This document shows, in pieces, positions 1 to 6,482 of a stretch of DNA of 9,372 bases. Below the pieces are notes generated by a model, which did not search any database, was not told the DNA's origin, and saw nothing but the letters and a program-made list of their open reading frames with translations. The DNA is from an uncultured Flavobacteriales bacterium (GTDB lineage Bacteria; Bacteroidota; Bacteroidia; Flavobacteriales; BACL11): NCBI GenBank assembly GCA_913052655.1, contig CAJXFN010000053.1, forward strand, positions 1-9,372. The letters are read 5' to 3'. Positions within the stretch are counted from its first letter, which is position 1; each line of letters begins with the position of its first letter. The translations under genes were made by a program, and so were the position numbers.

Positions 1-1021
1 CAACAATTTCAGAAAGTTTAGATAATCTATATCTTCCATTTGTTAATTTATACGGACCTGAAACTGTACCTAGTTCTTTAGTAATTAACTCAGCAAATTT
101 TGGATCAGTTACATTTTCTTTGTTTAAATAAGGGAAAGCCTCAATTACTTCAGATGTGTATCTTGATGCAAACAACTCATCATTTTCTGCAGTTTTAAAT
201 TGATTAGAAAGTAAAACCATTTCATCTCTAACTGAAACATCATCTTGAGATGAAGGAACTACAGTAAAAGTAACATATTCTACATTTCTAGTTTCTTTCT
301 CATTCTGATAATTAGATATATTATTATTATAATATTCTAAAATTTCTTCTTCTGATATTTCAATATCTTCTATAGTAGTAAATGGGATAGAAACATAATT
401 TACAGTAGCGTTTTGAGTTCTTGAATTTAATACTTTCACAGCTTCTTGAGTTGTAGTATAAATACCTTGTTCAACTAAATTCTGGTATTTTTGAGACAGT
501 CTATCTTGTATTACACCTTCCTCCATTTGTAAAAATGGAGTATAAAATTGTTCATACTCACCTCCATTATTTACTAAATCATTAATGAAATTATCTGCAA
601 GTGCATTATCAAAAGTGTTTGATTCTTGGTTTGTGAAAAATTGAGTAAATGCAGAATGTCTATTTACTTCATTTATACTTCCGGTTTGTAGTTCATATAT
701 CTCTTTACCACATACATCTAAACCAATATTTTCTGTAACAGAACTTATAATTTTGTCCTGAATCAACTTGTCCCAAGCAAAGTTTATCTGTTGTCCCTCT
801 TGATAATTTTGATATTGTTGAGTATTTTTTATTAGAGTTAATGCTTCAGAAAACTCATTTGGTTTTATATCTTCATCATAAATACTTCCAACAGAACCAT
901 CTTCTCTAGATCCTGAACTTCTGCTATTAATAAATTCTGTTAAAATAAATGCTAATAAAGCTCCCCCAACAACTATCACTAATAATAGACCTCTATCTCT
1001 TATTTTTCCTAATACCGCCAT
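1..1021 (-). CDS. Membrane-anchored periplasmic peptidyl-prolyl isomerase/chaperone, PpiD/SurA-like (N-terminal 340 residues; 3' end outside window)
   Basis: The gene reads leftward from an ATG at 1021-1019 and stays open for 340 codons to the window edge, so it is partial at its C-terminus. The protein starts with a short basic segment (MAVLGKIRDRG), then one membrane span at about residues 11-29 (LLLVIVVGGALLAFILTEF). A long hydrophilic, helix-rich region rich in Q, N and E follows, as in SurA N-terminal chaperone domains. The opening MAVLGKIRDR plus a hydrophobic anchor is typical of Bacteroidota PpiD-like proteins of about 700 residues. The visible part ends at a GPYKLTNGRYRLSKL stretch, which in the family lies before the parvulin domain, so catalytic residues are not visible. 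The family is anchored in the inner membrane and helps newly exported outer-membrane proteins fold. It is the last visible gene of the envelope cluster and follows the CNNM gene after 81 bp, so it may have its own promoter. Family assignment is confident; isomerase activity is inferred. Confidence 0.85.
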   Translation of the reverse strand, partial: MAVLGKIRDRGLLLVIVVGGALLAFILTEFINSRSSGSREDGSVGSIYDEDIKPNEFSEALTLIKNTQQYQNYQEGQQINFAWDKLIQDKIISSVTENIGLDVCGKEIYELQTGSINEVNRHSAFTQFFTNQESNTFDNALADNFINDLVNNGGEYEQFYTPFLQMEEGVIQDRLSQKYQNLVEQGIYTTTQEAVKVLNSRTQNATVNYVSIPFTTIEDIEISEEEILEYYNNNISNYQNEKETRNVEYVTFTVVPSSQDDVSVRDEMVLLSNQFKTAENDELFASRYTSEVIEAFPYLNKENVTDPKFAELITKELGTVSGPYKLTNGRYRLSKLSEIV

Positions 1022-1054
1022 TTTGTTTTTAGTTTAGATTAAAAAATTAGTATG

Positions 1055-1086
1055 CGAATATACAATTGTTATTTGAGTTATGAAAA
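1055..1086 (-). promoter_or_regulatory. Weak candidate promoter for the PpiD-like gene
   Basis: In the 81-bp gap before the PpiD-like gene, the minus strand reads TATATTCG (1062-1055), one mismatch from the Bacteroidota -7 element TAnnTTTG. A TTTTC stretch (1086-1082) lies about 19 nt upstream, near the expected -33 position. The match is imperfect and AT-rich DNA gives such hits by chance. Read-through from the upstream operon is equally possible. Confidence 0.2.
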
Positions 1087-1102
1087 TAGATTAAATATGG
1101 AT

Positions 1103-2347
1103 TTATTCTATAAAAATTCGTATTAATTTAATACTCTTTTCATCTACAGAATCAATTAGAATTCTCTTGTCTTCGAAATCTATTCTTTCTCCTTTTACAG
1201 GTATATCCTCATGTAAAGAAAGAAAAAGGCCAGCAATTGTCTCGTATTCTTCAGATTCTGGTAAGTCTAGATTATATTTATCATTTATCTGGTCGACCTC
1301 CATTCTTGCTGAAAACAGAAATTCTTTTTCGCTTATTTTTTCATCAATGATATCATCATTATCATGTTCGTCTTCAATATCTCCTACAATCTCTTCTGTT
1401 ACATCCTCAATAGTAACTAAACCGGATGTTCCCCCAAACTCATCCACCACTAAAGCTATGCTTTTATTTTTATTAATGAATGTATTTAGCATTTCATTTG
1501 CAGGCAAACACTCAGTTACTATTGGTATTGGTAACATTATAGATCTTATTGTTAGTGGTTTTTTAAATAAATCTGAAGAATGAACATATCCTATTATATT
1601 ATCAATATTCTCTTTAAAAACTGGGATTTTAGTAAATTTTGTATTTACAAACAATTCTGTTAATTCTTTTATACTAGAATTGATGTTTATAGCAGACACA
1701 TCTGTTCGTGGAACCATGCACTCTCTAACTTTTATATTAGAAAGCTCTAATACGTTCTGCAACATCTCAACTTCAGTTTGCTGAGGTTTTTCTCCTACAG
1801 TATTTTGTGTTAGACTTTCTAGATATTCATCAAGATCTAATTTACTAAAAACCTGATTTACTTGTTCTGTTTGCAACCTAAAGACATACTTTAAAACAAA
1901 TTCGGATATAACTATCATTATAAATACCACTGGATATAATAAAAAGTAGAAAATTAACAATGGTAAAGAAAATAACCTAAGCATGTAATTTGGATTAATT
2001 CTAAAAATTGCTTTTGGAATAAACTCAGCTGCGACCAAAACAATTATGGTGGAAATAATAGTCTGAACTAATAACAACAACATATCAGATTTAATGAATT
2101 CTAAATGTGGTGATAACAAATCAGTCATAGATATACTAAAAATAACTAATGCAATATTGTTACCAACTAACATTGTAGCTATAAAATTAGACTCATCTTT
2201 TGAGAAAATAGATAAAATTTTAGAAACAAAAGATCCTGATGTTTTATCTAACTCCAGTTTAAGTCTATTTGAGGAAACAAAAGCAATTTCAATTCCTGAG
2301 AAAAAAGCAGAAAGAAATAAAGTTATTATAACAATTGTTAGAGACAT
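1103..2347 (-). CDS. CNNM/CorC (HlyC) family membrane protein with paired CBS domains
   Basis: The 414-residue protein has the full architecture of the family often annotated 'hemolysin family protein'. An N-terminal CNNM (DUF21) membrane domain spans about residues 1-155, with hydrophobic segments near 3-25, 57-78, 88-108 and 124-153. Two CBS motifs follow at about 207-265 (starting RECMVPRTDV) and 268-325 (containing VDEFGGTSGLVTIEDV), and a CorC/HlyC C-terminal domain covers about 338-414. An acidic linker (GDIEDEHDNDDIIDE) sits between CBS2 and the C-terminal domain. Characterised relatives are linked to Mg2+/Co2+ efflux or homeostasis, with the CBS pair binding adenine nucleotides. The haemolysin name is historical. 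The start codon lies 2 nt after the LptC stop, which points to co-transcription and probable translational coupling. GldE, the gliding-motility paralogue, has the same architecture, but the location beside lptC and away from any visible gld gene argues for the general family. The transported ion cannot be deduced. Confidence 0.9.
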   Translation of the reverse strand: MSLTIVIITLFLSAFFSGIEIAFVSSNRLKLELDKTSGSFVSKILSIFSKDESNFIATMLVGNNIALVIFSISMTDLLSPHLEFIKSDMLLLLVQTIISTIIVLVAAEFIPKAIFRINPNYMLRLFSLPLLIFYFLLYPVVFIMIVISEFVLKYVFRLQTEQVNQVFSKLDLDEYLESLTQNTVGEKPQQTEVEMLQNVLELSNIKVRECMVPRTDVSAININSSIKELTELFVNTKFTKIPVFKENIDNIIGYVHSSDLFKKPLTIRSIMLPIPIVTECLPANEMLNTFINKNKSIALVVDEFGGTSGLVTIEDVTEEIVGDIEDEHDNDDIIDEKISEKEFLFSARMEVDQINDKYNLDLPESEEYETIAGLFLSLHEDIPVKGERIDFEDKRILIDSVDEKSIKLIRIFIE

Positions 2348-2349
2348 AT

Positions 2350-2886
2350 TTATTTATCTATACTAAAGGATCCTTTTGCTTTTGATATCTCATAATCCAT
2401 AAAATCCGGAGTAGATTTGAAACCAACACCAGTAATAATTTCATCATTTGTTTGTATCTTCACTTCAAGGTCTGTGTAAATCAAATCCAGATTTTTATCC
2501 CAAATTAATTGCTCTGTTTGTAGAGTCTTGTTATCTGAACTCTTTAACACTACATCGTTTAATGCCATCATAATATTAGTAGTATTATTTATTATTGCTT
2601 TCTCAGATGTTAAAACTGACTTTTTGTTTTTATTATCTAATTTAAAAAAATCAAAATGGACTCCACCATACAATTCTACTTTATCTTCATCGTTTACAAA
2701 TCTCTGCATATTATTTGAGAAAACTCGAACTTTTATGATTCCATTTTCAGTATATTGAATTTCAGTATGAAACAACTCTTCAACAGGCAATTCTTCTAGA
2801 GAAATAAAATGATTAATATTTTCTTGATTATTCTCGCAAGACAAAAACAATACAAATGAAAAAAATAGTATAACTAACCTTTTCAA
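2350..2886 (-). CDS. lptC: LptC-type LPS export protein, predicted lipoprotein (TTG start proposed)
   Basis: LptC bridges the inner-membrane LptBFG transporter and the periplasmic LptA-type bridge that carries lipopolysaccharide to the outer membrane. The C-terminal two thirds fit the family: alternating beta-strand segments with VELYGGVHFDFF, a TEQLIWDKNLDLIYTD stretch and a GVGFKSTPDFMDYEI stretch near the end. I place the start at a TTG (2886-2884), giving 178 residues. It lies 4 nt after the TPR-gene stop, and it gives a textbook signal: MKRLVILFFSFVLFLSC, basic then hydrophobic, ending at a cysteine at residue 17 that looks like a lipobox. An in-frame ATG at 2925 would add 13 polar, partly acidic residues ahead of this signal and overlap the TPR gene by 35 bp, which seems less likely. 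The cysteine suggests lipid anchoring, whereas Escherichia coli LptC has a plain transmembrane anchor. The -3 residue (F) is not the classical one, so lipidation is an inference. Confidence 0.8.
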   Translation of the reverse strand: MKRLVILFFSFVLFLSCENNQENINHFISLEELPVEELFHTEIQYTENGIIKVRVFSNNMQRFVNDEDKVELYGGVHFDFFKLDNKNKKSVLTSEKAIINNTTNIMMALNDVVLKSSDNKTLQTEQLIWDKNLDLIYTDLEVKIQTNDEIITGVGFKSTPDFMDYEISKAKGSFSIDK

Positions 2887-2890
2887 AGAC

Positions 2891-4201
2891 CTAGTCTCTA
2901 GTTCGTACTGTAGTTGATCTACCAATCCAACATCCTACTTTGTAAGATGACCCCTCTTCTAAATTCAGAAAGAAACAATCCTCTTTTGAAGGAAACTGTT
3001 TAGACCATGTTGAGATTCTCTTGTTTGCCTTTTCAGAAAGTAAATTGTCAATACTCTTAGCTTTCCTATAAGCGTCTACCGCTACCCAATACACAGACCT
3101 TTGTTCTAGACTTGATGATCCACAACTACTTGCGGAAGAAGCATAAATATCCCCAATTATTATATATGGCTCTCCCCATTCTGGTTTCAAATCAGCGGCA
3201 CTAGTGGCAGCAGACCTTGCTTTTGAATAGGATTTTGTCATTTGATACGCATAAGCTAATTTCAAATAATAAGAAGCTTTAATAGATTCATTTTCTGTCA
3301 TTTCAATAGATTGATTAAAATAATCGACTGCTGCAGAATAATTTTTCTTAGATAAACTTGTATTCCCCATGTCATATGCAGAAGATGCGGTAGGTTCTAA
3401 ATCATGAAGTTTGGTCGCAGCAGTAAAAAAAACTTCATTATCTGTACAATCTTTTTTATCTAATAATGATGTTACCTTCTTTAATAAGCTCAAACTAGGA
3501 TTACCTTCTTCTAATCTAGACTGAAATACTAATATTAAGTCATCACAAGAAGCGTAAGGAGCAAACATATTTTCAATATTCTTTTGTGCTGTTTCATAAT
3601 ACTTTACATACTTCTGATTATTAGCAATATTGTACACAATAATATCTGAAACAAACACATAAGCATCCAGAATATCTTGTTTTGTAATCAACTCAATAGA
3701 GTCATGATCATCAACAGGATCCCAGTCACTACTAAACTTTTCATATTTTACTAAAGATTTAAAATATGATACTAAAACATTAGGCATACTAGAGTTACCT
3801 GTAGATACTACAGATACCCTCATCATCTCAAATGCTTCAATAAATCTACTAGGATCATACTTCAATAAATCTGAACCTTTACTACCAAGTATTTTTTCTT
3901 TGTTACCAAAATATTGAATTCTTGTATCATATATCAACATTAGTGTATCCAAATAATACTCTTTGTTTGCGTTGTCCTGCTTTATCTTATGATGATACAA
4001 CTTTGGCCCATTCGCAAATGTATTTTGGTTAAATGAAGGGCAATTTTTAAATACTTTTCTCCATGATTTTAAGGCTTCATCATAATTTTTTTGCTTATAT
4101 TCATTTCTGTAAATTGCATAATCTGTTTCACACTCCGATTGAGCATTTAAACTAAAAACCATTCCTAAAAGAGCTGTTAAAATTCCAATTTTTTTTATCA
4201 T
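2891..4201 (-). CDS. Secreted TPR-repeat protein of the lptC operon, function unknown
   Basis: The 436-residue protein begins with a Sec signal peptide (MIKKIGILTALLGMVFSLNA, probable cleavage near residue 20), so it is expected in the periplasm or on a membrane surface. The mature N-terminal part (about 22-260) is helical, opening with a TPR-like unit (YRNEYKQKNYDEALKSWRKV). Recognisable TPR units lie at about 272-305 (MGNTSLSKKNYSAAVDYFNQ), 308-341 (YYLKLAYAYQMTKSYSKARS) and 342-383 (GEPYIIIGDIYA). It ends in VGCWIGRSTTVRTRD, which resembles the C-terminus I recall in flavobacterial homologues next to lptC. Mature cysteines at 23, 54, 219, 252, 360, 409 and 424 could form disulphides. TPRs mediate protein-protein contacts, so a scaffold role in envelope assembly is a reasonable inference from context but unproven. 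The start follows the barrel gene stop by 14 nt through an almost pure A tract (complement of 4202-4215), the kind of A-rich leader used by Bacteroidota instead of a Shine-Dalgarno site. Confidence 0.8.
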   Translation of the reverse strand: MIKKIGILTALLGMVFSLNAQSECETDYAIYRNEYKQKNYDEALKSWRKVFKNCPSFNQNTFANGPKLYHHKIKQDNANKEYYLDTLMLIYDTRIQYFGNKEKILGSKGSDLLKYDPSRFIEAFEMMRVSVVSTGNSSMPNVLVSYFKSLVKYEKFSSDWDPVDDHDSIELITKQDILDAYVFVSDIIVYNIANNQKYVKYYETAQKNIENMFAPYASCDDLILVFQSRLEEGNPSLSLLKKVTSLLDKKDCTDNEVFFTAATKLHDLEPTASSAYDMGNTSLSKKNYSAAVDYFNQSIEMTENESIKASYYLKLAYAYQMTKSYSKARSAATSAADLKPEWGEPYIIIGDIYASSASSCGSSSLEQRSVYWVAVDAYRKAKSIDNLLSEKANKRISTWSKQFPSKEDCFFLNLEEGSSYKVGCWIGRSTTVRTRD

Positions 4202-4215
4202 CTTTTTATTTTTTT

Positions 4216-5490
4216 TTAATCATATTTTCTTTTAACAAACCAAATTCCTTTAAAAGTAACTCCTAAAGTGAATCTGAAAAATTGTTCTTTAATTAAGTTA
4301 TCTTCTGTTGTTCCCTTGTCTCCAATTTCAAAACTAAAATTGTAAAATGTATTTGTTCTTTTAATTGGAAGTCCAAGACCTAAGGTTAAAGCAGTTTCTG
4401 TTAGTTGATTATTTCTTAAGTTCAAATAAGTTTTATTGTACCTTCCACCTATTCTGTATTGTATTTTCTTCCAATATTTATTATGAGCATTATAATCTGG
4501 TGTAAATTGAATACCTCCAGAATAACACATGCTGTTTTTAAGATTATCTTCTTCTACAGCGACTCCATCAATTAAAAATTGATAATCAGACCAATTTTGA
4601 GAAGAATAGTTAGCTACTAACAATAATTTCTCTGAATTATAAGATGCGCCGGCAGATATCTTTGAAGGCATAACAATAGTAGCTTTTTGAATAACATTTT
4701 GAAAAGTGTCTTTAATAATAAGAGAAGTTGTATAATCATATGTTGTACCCAATAAAGTTTGCTTTGCGTCCAAATTAGTGAAATTTTGAAAACTCAAGGC
4801 AAATGCAAGAAATTTATCCTTATCAATCTCTGCATTAAATAATAATCCCGTCTCATAAGATAATCCTGAAATATTGGTTCTATCAACAGAACTCACATTA
4901 AACATATCAGAATTGAAATCAGCTGTTTTATTCCTGCTTAATCCACCAAATAAATAAGATGCATTGACACCAATAGAAAGTGTCTGATGTAATCGTAAAG
5001 AAGTACCGAAATAATACTTGCTAAGGCCTCCACTTCCTGTTGATGAAACAGAAACTGAATCTTCTAACGAAGTTTCGTAATCCATATAATCCAGATTATA
5101 ACCTACGGAACTATATGGTAATAACCCAGAACTGACTGTAAAATATTTGTTAATTGGAAATCCAATCGCTACATGACTAAAAGTAGTGTTACTCTCATTT
5201 TGTGATTGATTAGATGTTGTAAAATTATGAATAGAAGAATTAAGTGCTGTTGAAAATAAAAATGAATTTGGCTGAAAGGAAGAATAAGTAGCTGGGTTTT
5301 CAGAATTAATTGAATTAGAATTAAAATATACAACGGAAGCTCCTCCTAAGGCAGATTGTTGTGCTGATATTGAACTGCTTAAAGTTCCTAATCCGAAACG
5401 GGAGTAAGGTGAACTAGTTGAAATTTGAGAGAATGACATTGTACTCAAAGATAAAAACACAATCAGAAAAACGCAACTAATCTTATTCAT
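4216..5490 (-). CDS. Outer-membrane beta-barrel protein, distantly FadL/OmpP1-like
   Basis: The 424-residue protein has a signal peptide (MNKISCVFLIVFLSLSTMSFSQ, cleavage near residue 21). The mature N-terminus contains SSPYSRFGLGTL followed by QQSALGGASVV and SINSENPATYSS. This NPA-containing pattern is shared by FadL/OmpP1-like outer-membrane proteins and by a family of Bacteroidota barrels. The rest is short alternating strands rich in Y, F, S, T and N with polar turns, as expected for a barrel. FadL itself transports hydrophobic molecules; no substrate can be assigned here. The first 8 nt overlap the end of coaX in another frame and the TPR gene follows 14 nt after its stop, so it is central to the operon. 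Its stop codon lies in a 9-T run on the plus strand (4209-4217). Barrel assignment is confident; the FadL relationship is tentative. Confidence 0.75.
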   Translation of the reverse strand: MNKISCVFLIVFLSLSTMSFSQISTSSPYSRFGLGTLSSSISAQQSALGGASVVYFNSNSINSENPATYSSFQPNSFLFSTALNSSIHNFTTSNQSQNESNTTFSHVAIGFPINKYFTVSSGLLPYSSVGYNLDYMDYETSLEDSVSVSSTGSGGLSKYYFGTSLRLHQTLSIGVNASYLFGGLSRNKTADFNSDMFNVSSVDRTNISGLSYETGLLFNAEIDKDKFLAFALSFQNFTNLDAKQTLLGTTYDYTTSLIIKDTFQNVIQKATIVMPSKISAGASYNSEKLLLVANYSSQNWSDYQFLIDGVAVEEDNLKNSMCYSGGIQFTPDYNAHNKYWKKIQYRIGGRYNKTYLNLRNNQLTETALTLGLGLPIKRTNTFYNFSFEIGDKGTTEDNLIKEQFFRFTLGVTFKGIWFVKRKYD

Positions 5491-6187
5491 TATATTTTAA
5501 AATTTCATTAAGTCCTTTAAGGACAAGGTTTTGATCTGCAAATATGCTATTTTTTAAGGCCTTATCAAAGAAAAAAGCATCTCCTCCTGTAACGATAACG
5601 ATTAAATCTTCGTTTTCTTTCTTTAAATCAGAAATAATTAGCTTTATCTCAGATAAGACTCCCTGTTGAACACCAGAAATTATCGATTCCTTAGTGCTTT
5701 TACCAATAAAATAATTCTCAGAATGAAAAGTTATCTTTGGTAAATTATCCGTAAATTCATACAACGATTTATACCTCATTTCAATACCAGGTGAAATTCT
5801 TCCTCCAAGAAAGACTTTATTTAAATCAATGAGATCAAACGTGATACACGTTCCTGCATCAATAACTAGAATATTTTTATTTGGATATAAAACAGAAGCA
5901 GCTACGACATTTGCAATTCTATCATTGCCTAATGTTTTAGGAGTCTCATAGTTTATCGTAATTGGTAGTTTAGTAGTATGATTTAATACAACTAATTTTG
6001 TATTTACATTCCAATCTATTTTCTTTCTTACTGAAGATACTATTACAGAGTTTACACTATTTTTAGATATAATTTGATTAATATAGTTATGATCAACTTC
6101 ATTTTTTTTTGACAATTGTAGTAATTTGTCATTGTTAAATAAAGCATATTTTACTAATGTATTGCCTATATCAATAATTAATCTCAT
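5483..6187 (-). CDS. coaX: Type III pantothenate kinase
   Basis: CoaX phosphorylates pantothenate with ATP to 4'-phosphopantothenate, the first step of coenzyme A synthesis, in the cytoplasm. The 234-residue length fits the family (about 240-260). All signature motifs of this ASKHA-fold kinase are present: the N-terminal phosphate loop DIGNTLVKYAL (6-16), GNDR (87-90) whose aspartate corresponds to the proposed catalytic base, DAGTCITFDLI (110-120), GGRISPGIEMR (128-138) and a C-terminal TGGD (200-203). Type III enzymes are known for needing a monovalent cation such as K+ and for lacking CoA feedback inhibition. The ATG at 6187-6185 begins directly with the beta-strand before the phosphate loop, so no residues are missing. 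It is the first gene of the leftward operon and ends 8 nt inside the barrel gene. A promoter with a perfect TAAATTTG element lies about 17 nt upstream. Confidence 0.95.
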   Translation of the reverse strand: MRLIIDIGNTLVKYALFNNDKLLQLSKKNEVDHNYINQIISKNSVNSVIVSSVRKKIDWNVNTKLVVLNHTTKLPITINYETPKTLGNDRIANVVAASVLYPNKNILVIDAGTCITFDLIDLNKVFLGGRISPGIEMRYKSLYEFTDNLPKITFHSENYFIGKSTKESIISGVQQGVLSEIKLIISDLKKENEDLIVIVTGGDAFFFDKALKNSIFADQNLVLKGLNEILKYNE

Positions 6188-6203
6188 CGTTAGAAATAAA
6201 GCC

Positions 6204-6235
6204 CAAATTTACAAATGTTTTATTTGTAACATAAA
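6204..6235 (-). promoter_or_regulatory. Promoter of the coaX operon
   Basis: On the minus strand TAAATTTG (6211-6204) is a perfect match to the Bacteroidota -7 element TAnnTTTG. At about 18-20 nt upstream lies TTTATG (6235-6230), a poor -33 match. Transcription would begin near 6198, leaving a leader of only about 10 nt before the coaX ATG. An inverted repeat (6209-6229) covers most of the spacer and three bases of the -7 element. Confidence 0.55.
6209..6229. repeat. Perfect inverted repeat over the coaX promoter, candidate operator
   Basis: TTACAAAT (6209-6216) and ATTTGTAA (6222-6229) are exact reverse complements separated by GTTTT, giving a 21-bp dyad with 8-bp arms. It overlaps the -7 element and spacer of the leftward coaX promoter and lies about 40 bp from the rightward tRNA promoter. 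Its position suits a repressor site. It lacks a GC-rich stem, so it is an unlikely terminator. No regulator is identifiable. Confidence 0.45.
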
Positions 6236-6247
6236 GGTTGTAAAATA

Positions 6248-6278
6248 TTTCTCAAAATAAAAAAATAAGTTACATTTG
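6248..6278 (+). promoter_or_regulatory. Promoter of the tRNA-Phe gene
   Basis: TACATTTG (6271-6278) matches the Bacteroidota -7 element TAnnTTTG exactly, and the tRNA begins 17 nt further on. A TTT triplet (6248-6250) lies 20 nt upstream at the expected -33 position, only a partial match to TTG/TTTG. Confidence 0.6.
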
Positions 6279-6294
6279 CATTCGAAAATAAGTT

Positions 6295-6367
6295 GGTGCT
6301 ATAGCTCAGTTGGTAGAGCAAAGGACTGAAAATCCTTGTGTCCCTAGTTCGAATCTTGGTAGCACCA
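6295..6367 (+). tRNA. tRNA-Phe (anticodon GAA)
   Basis: The 73-nt cloverleaf is complete: acceptor GGTGCTA (6295-6301) pairs with TAGCACC (6360-6366), D stem GCTC/GAGC (6304-6307, 6316-6319), anticodon stem AAGGA/TCCTT (6321-6325, 6333-6337) with loop CTGAAAA carrying anticodon GAA at 6328-6330, and T loop TTCGAAT (6348-6354). The discriminator base is A, as expected for tRNA-Phe. The 3' CCA is not encoded (next bases CTT), so it must be added enzymatically. The T stem CCTAG/CTTGG has one U-U mismatch (positions 51 and 63). It is a single-gene unit bounded by its own promoter and terminator. Confidence 0.97.
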
Positions 6368-6375
6368 CTTTGTTG

Positions 6376-6406
6376 AAAAGACCTCTGAAATAAGGGGTCT
6401 TTTTTT
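6376..6406 (+). terminator. Rho-independent terminator after tRNA-Phe
   Basis: AAAAGACCTC (6376-6385) pairs with GGGGTCTTTT (6394-6403), a 10-bp stem with one T-G wobble, around the 8-nt loop TGAAATAA, followed by a T tract to 6406. It starts 8 nt after the tRNA and separates it from the downstream protein genes. Confidence 0.85.
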
Positions 6407-6452
6407 AATTCAATATCATTTACATACTTATAAATAAGATAATTATATTTTG

Positions 6453-6460
6453 TAAATTTG
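6453..6460 (+). promoter_or_regulatory. Candidate -7 promoter element for the T9SS-protein/receptor pair
   Basis: TAAATTTG (6453-6460) matches TAnnTTTG exactly and is followed by C, 22 nt before the ATG at 6483. No clear TTG is seen about 19-21 nt upstream (6430-6434 is ATAAA), so the promoter may be weak or helped by an activator. It lies after the tRNA terminator, as needed for an independent unit. Confidence 0.45.
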
Positions 6461-6482
6461 CTTTAATCATTCTTCATTCTAA

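Noticed and set aside
1167..1583. Plus-strand open frame of 138 codons
   Set aside because: It is antisense to the CBS/CorC region of the CNNM-family gene, is serine/isoleucine-rich as expected from a reverse reading of AT-rich coding DNA, and has no recognisable domain.
1103..2347. Naming the CNNM/CBS/CorC gene gldE
   Set aside because: GldE shares this architecture, but no gldD or other gliding gene is visible, and the lptC-adjacent setting fits the general hemolysin/CorC family better.
2094..2366. Plus-strand open frame of 90 codons
   Set aside because: It lies antisense to the membrane domain of the CNNM-family gene, which has clear family motifs on the minus strand.
2528..2758. Plus-strand open frame of 76 codons with a hydrophobic stretch
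   Set aside because: It is antisense to the core of lptC; the hydrophobic stretch is the complement of asparagine- and aspartate-rich codons of the real gene.
4202..4217. Long A/T tract between barrel and TPR genes as a terminator or slippage site
   Set aside because: There is no hairpin before the tract, and the downstream gene begins at once; an A-rich translation leader explains it better.
6209..6229. The inverted repeat as a terminator
   Set aside because: The arms are AT-rich with no GC-rich stem, and it lies upstream of the genes on both strands, so it does not end a transcript.
6238..6240. TTG as the -33 element of the tRNA-Phe promoter
   Set aside because: It is 30 nt from the TACATTTG element, well beyond the usual 19-21 nt spacing.
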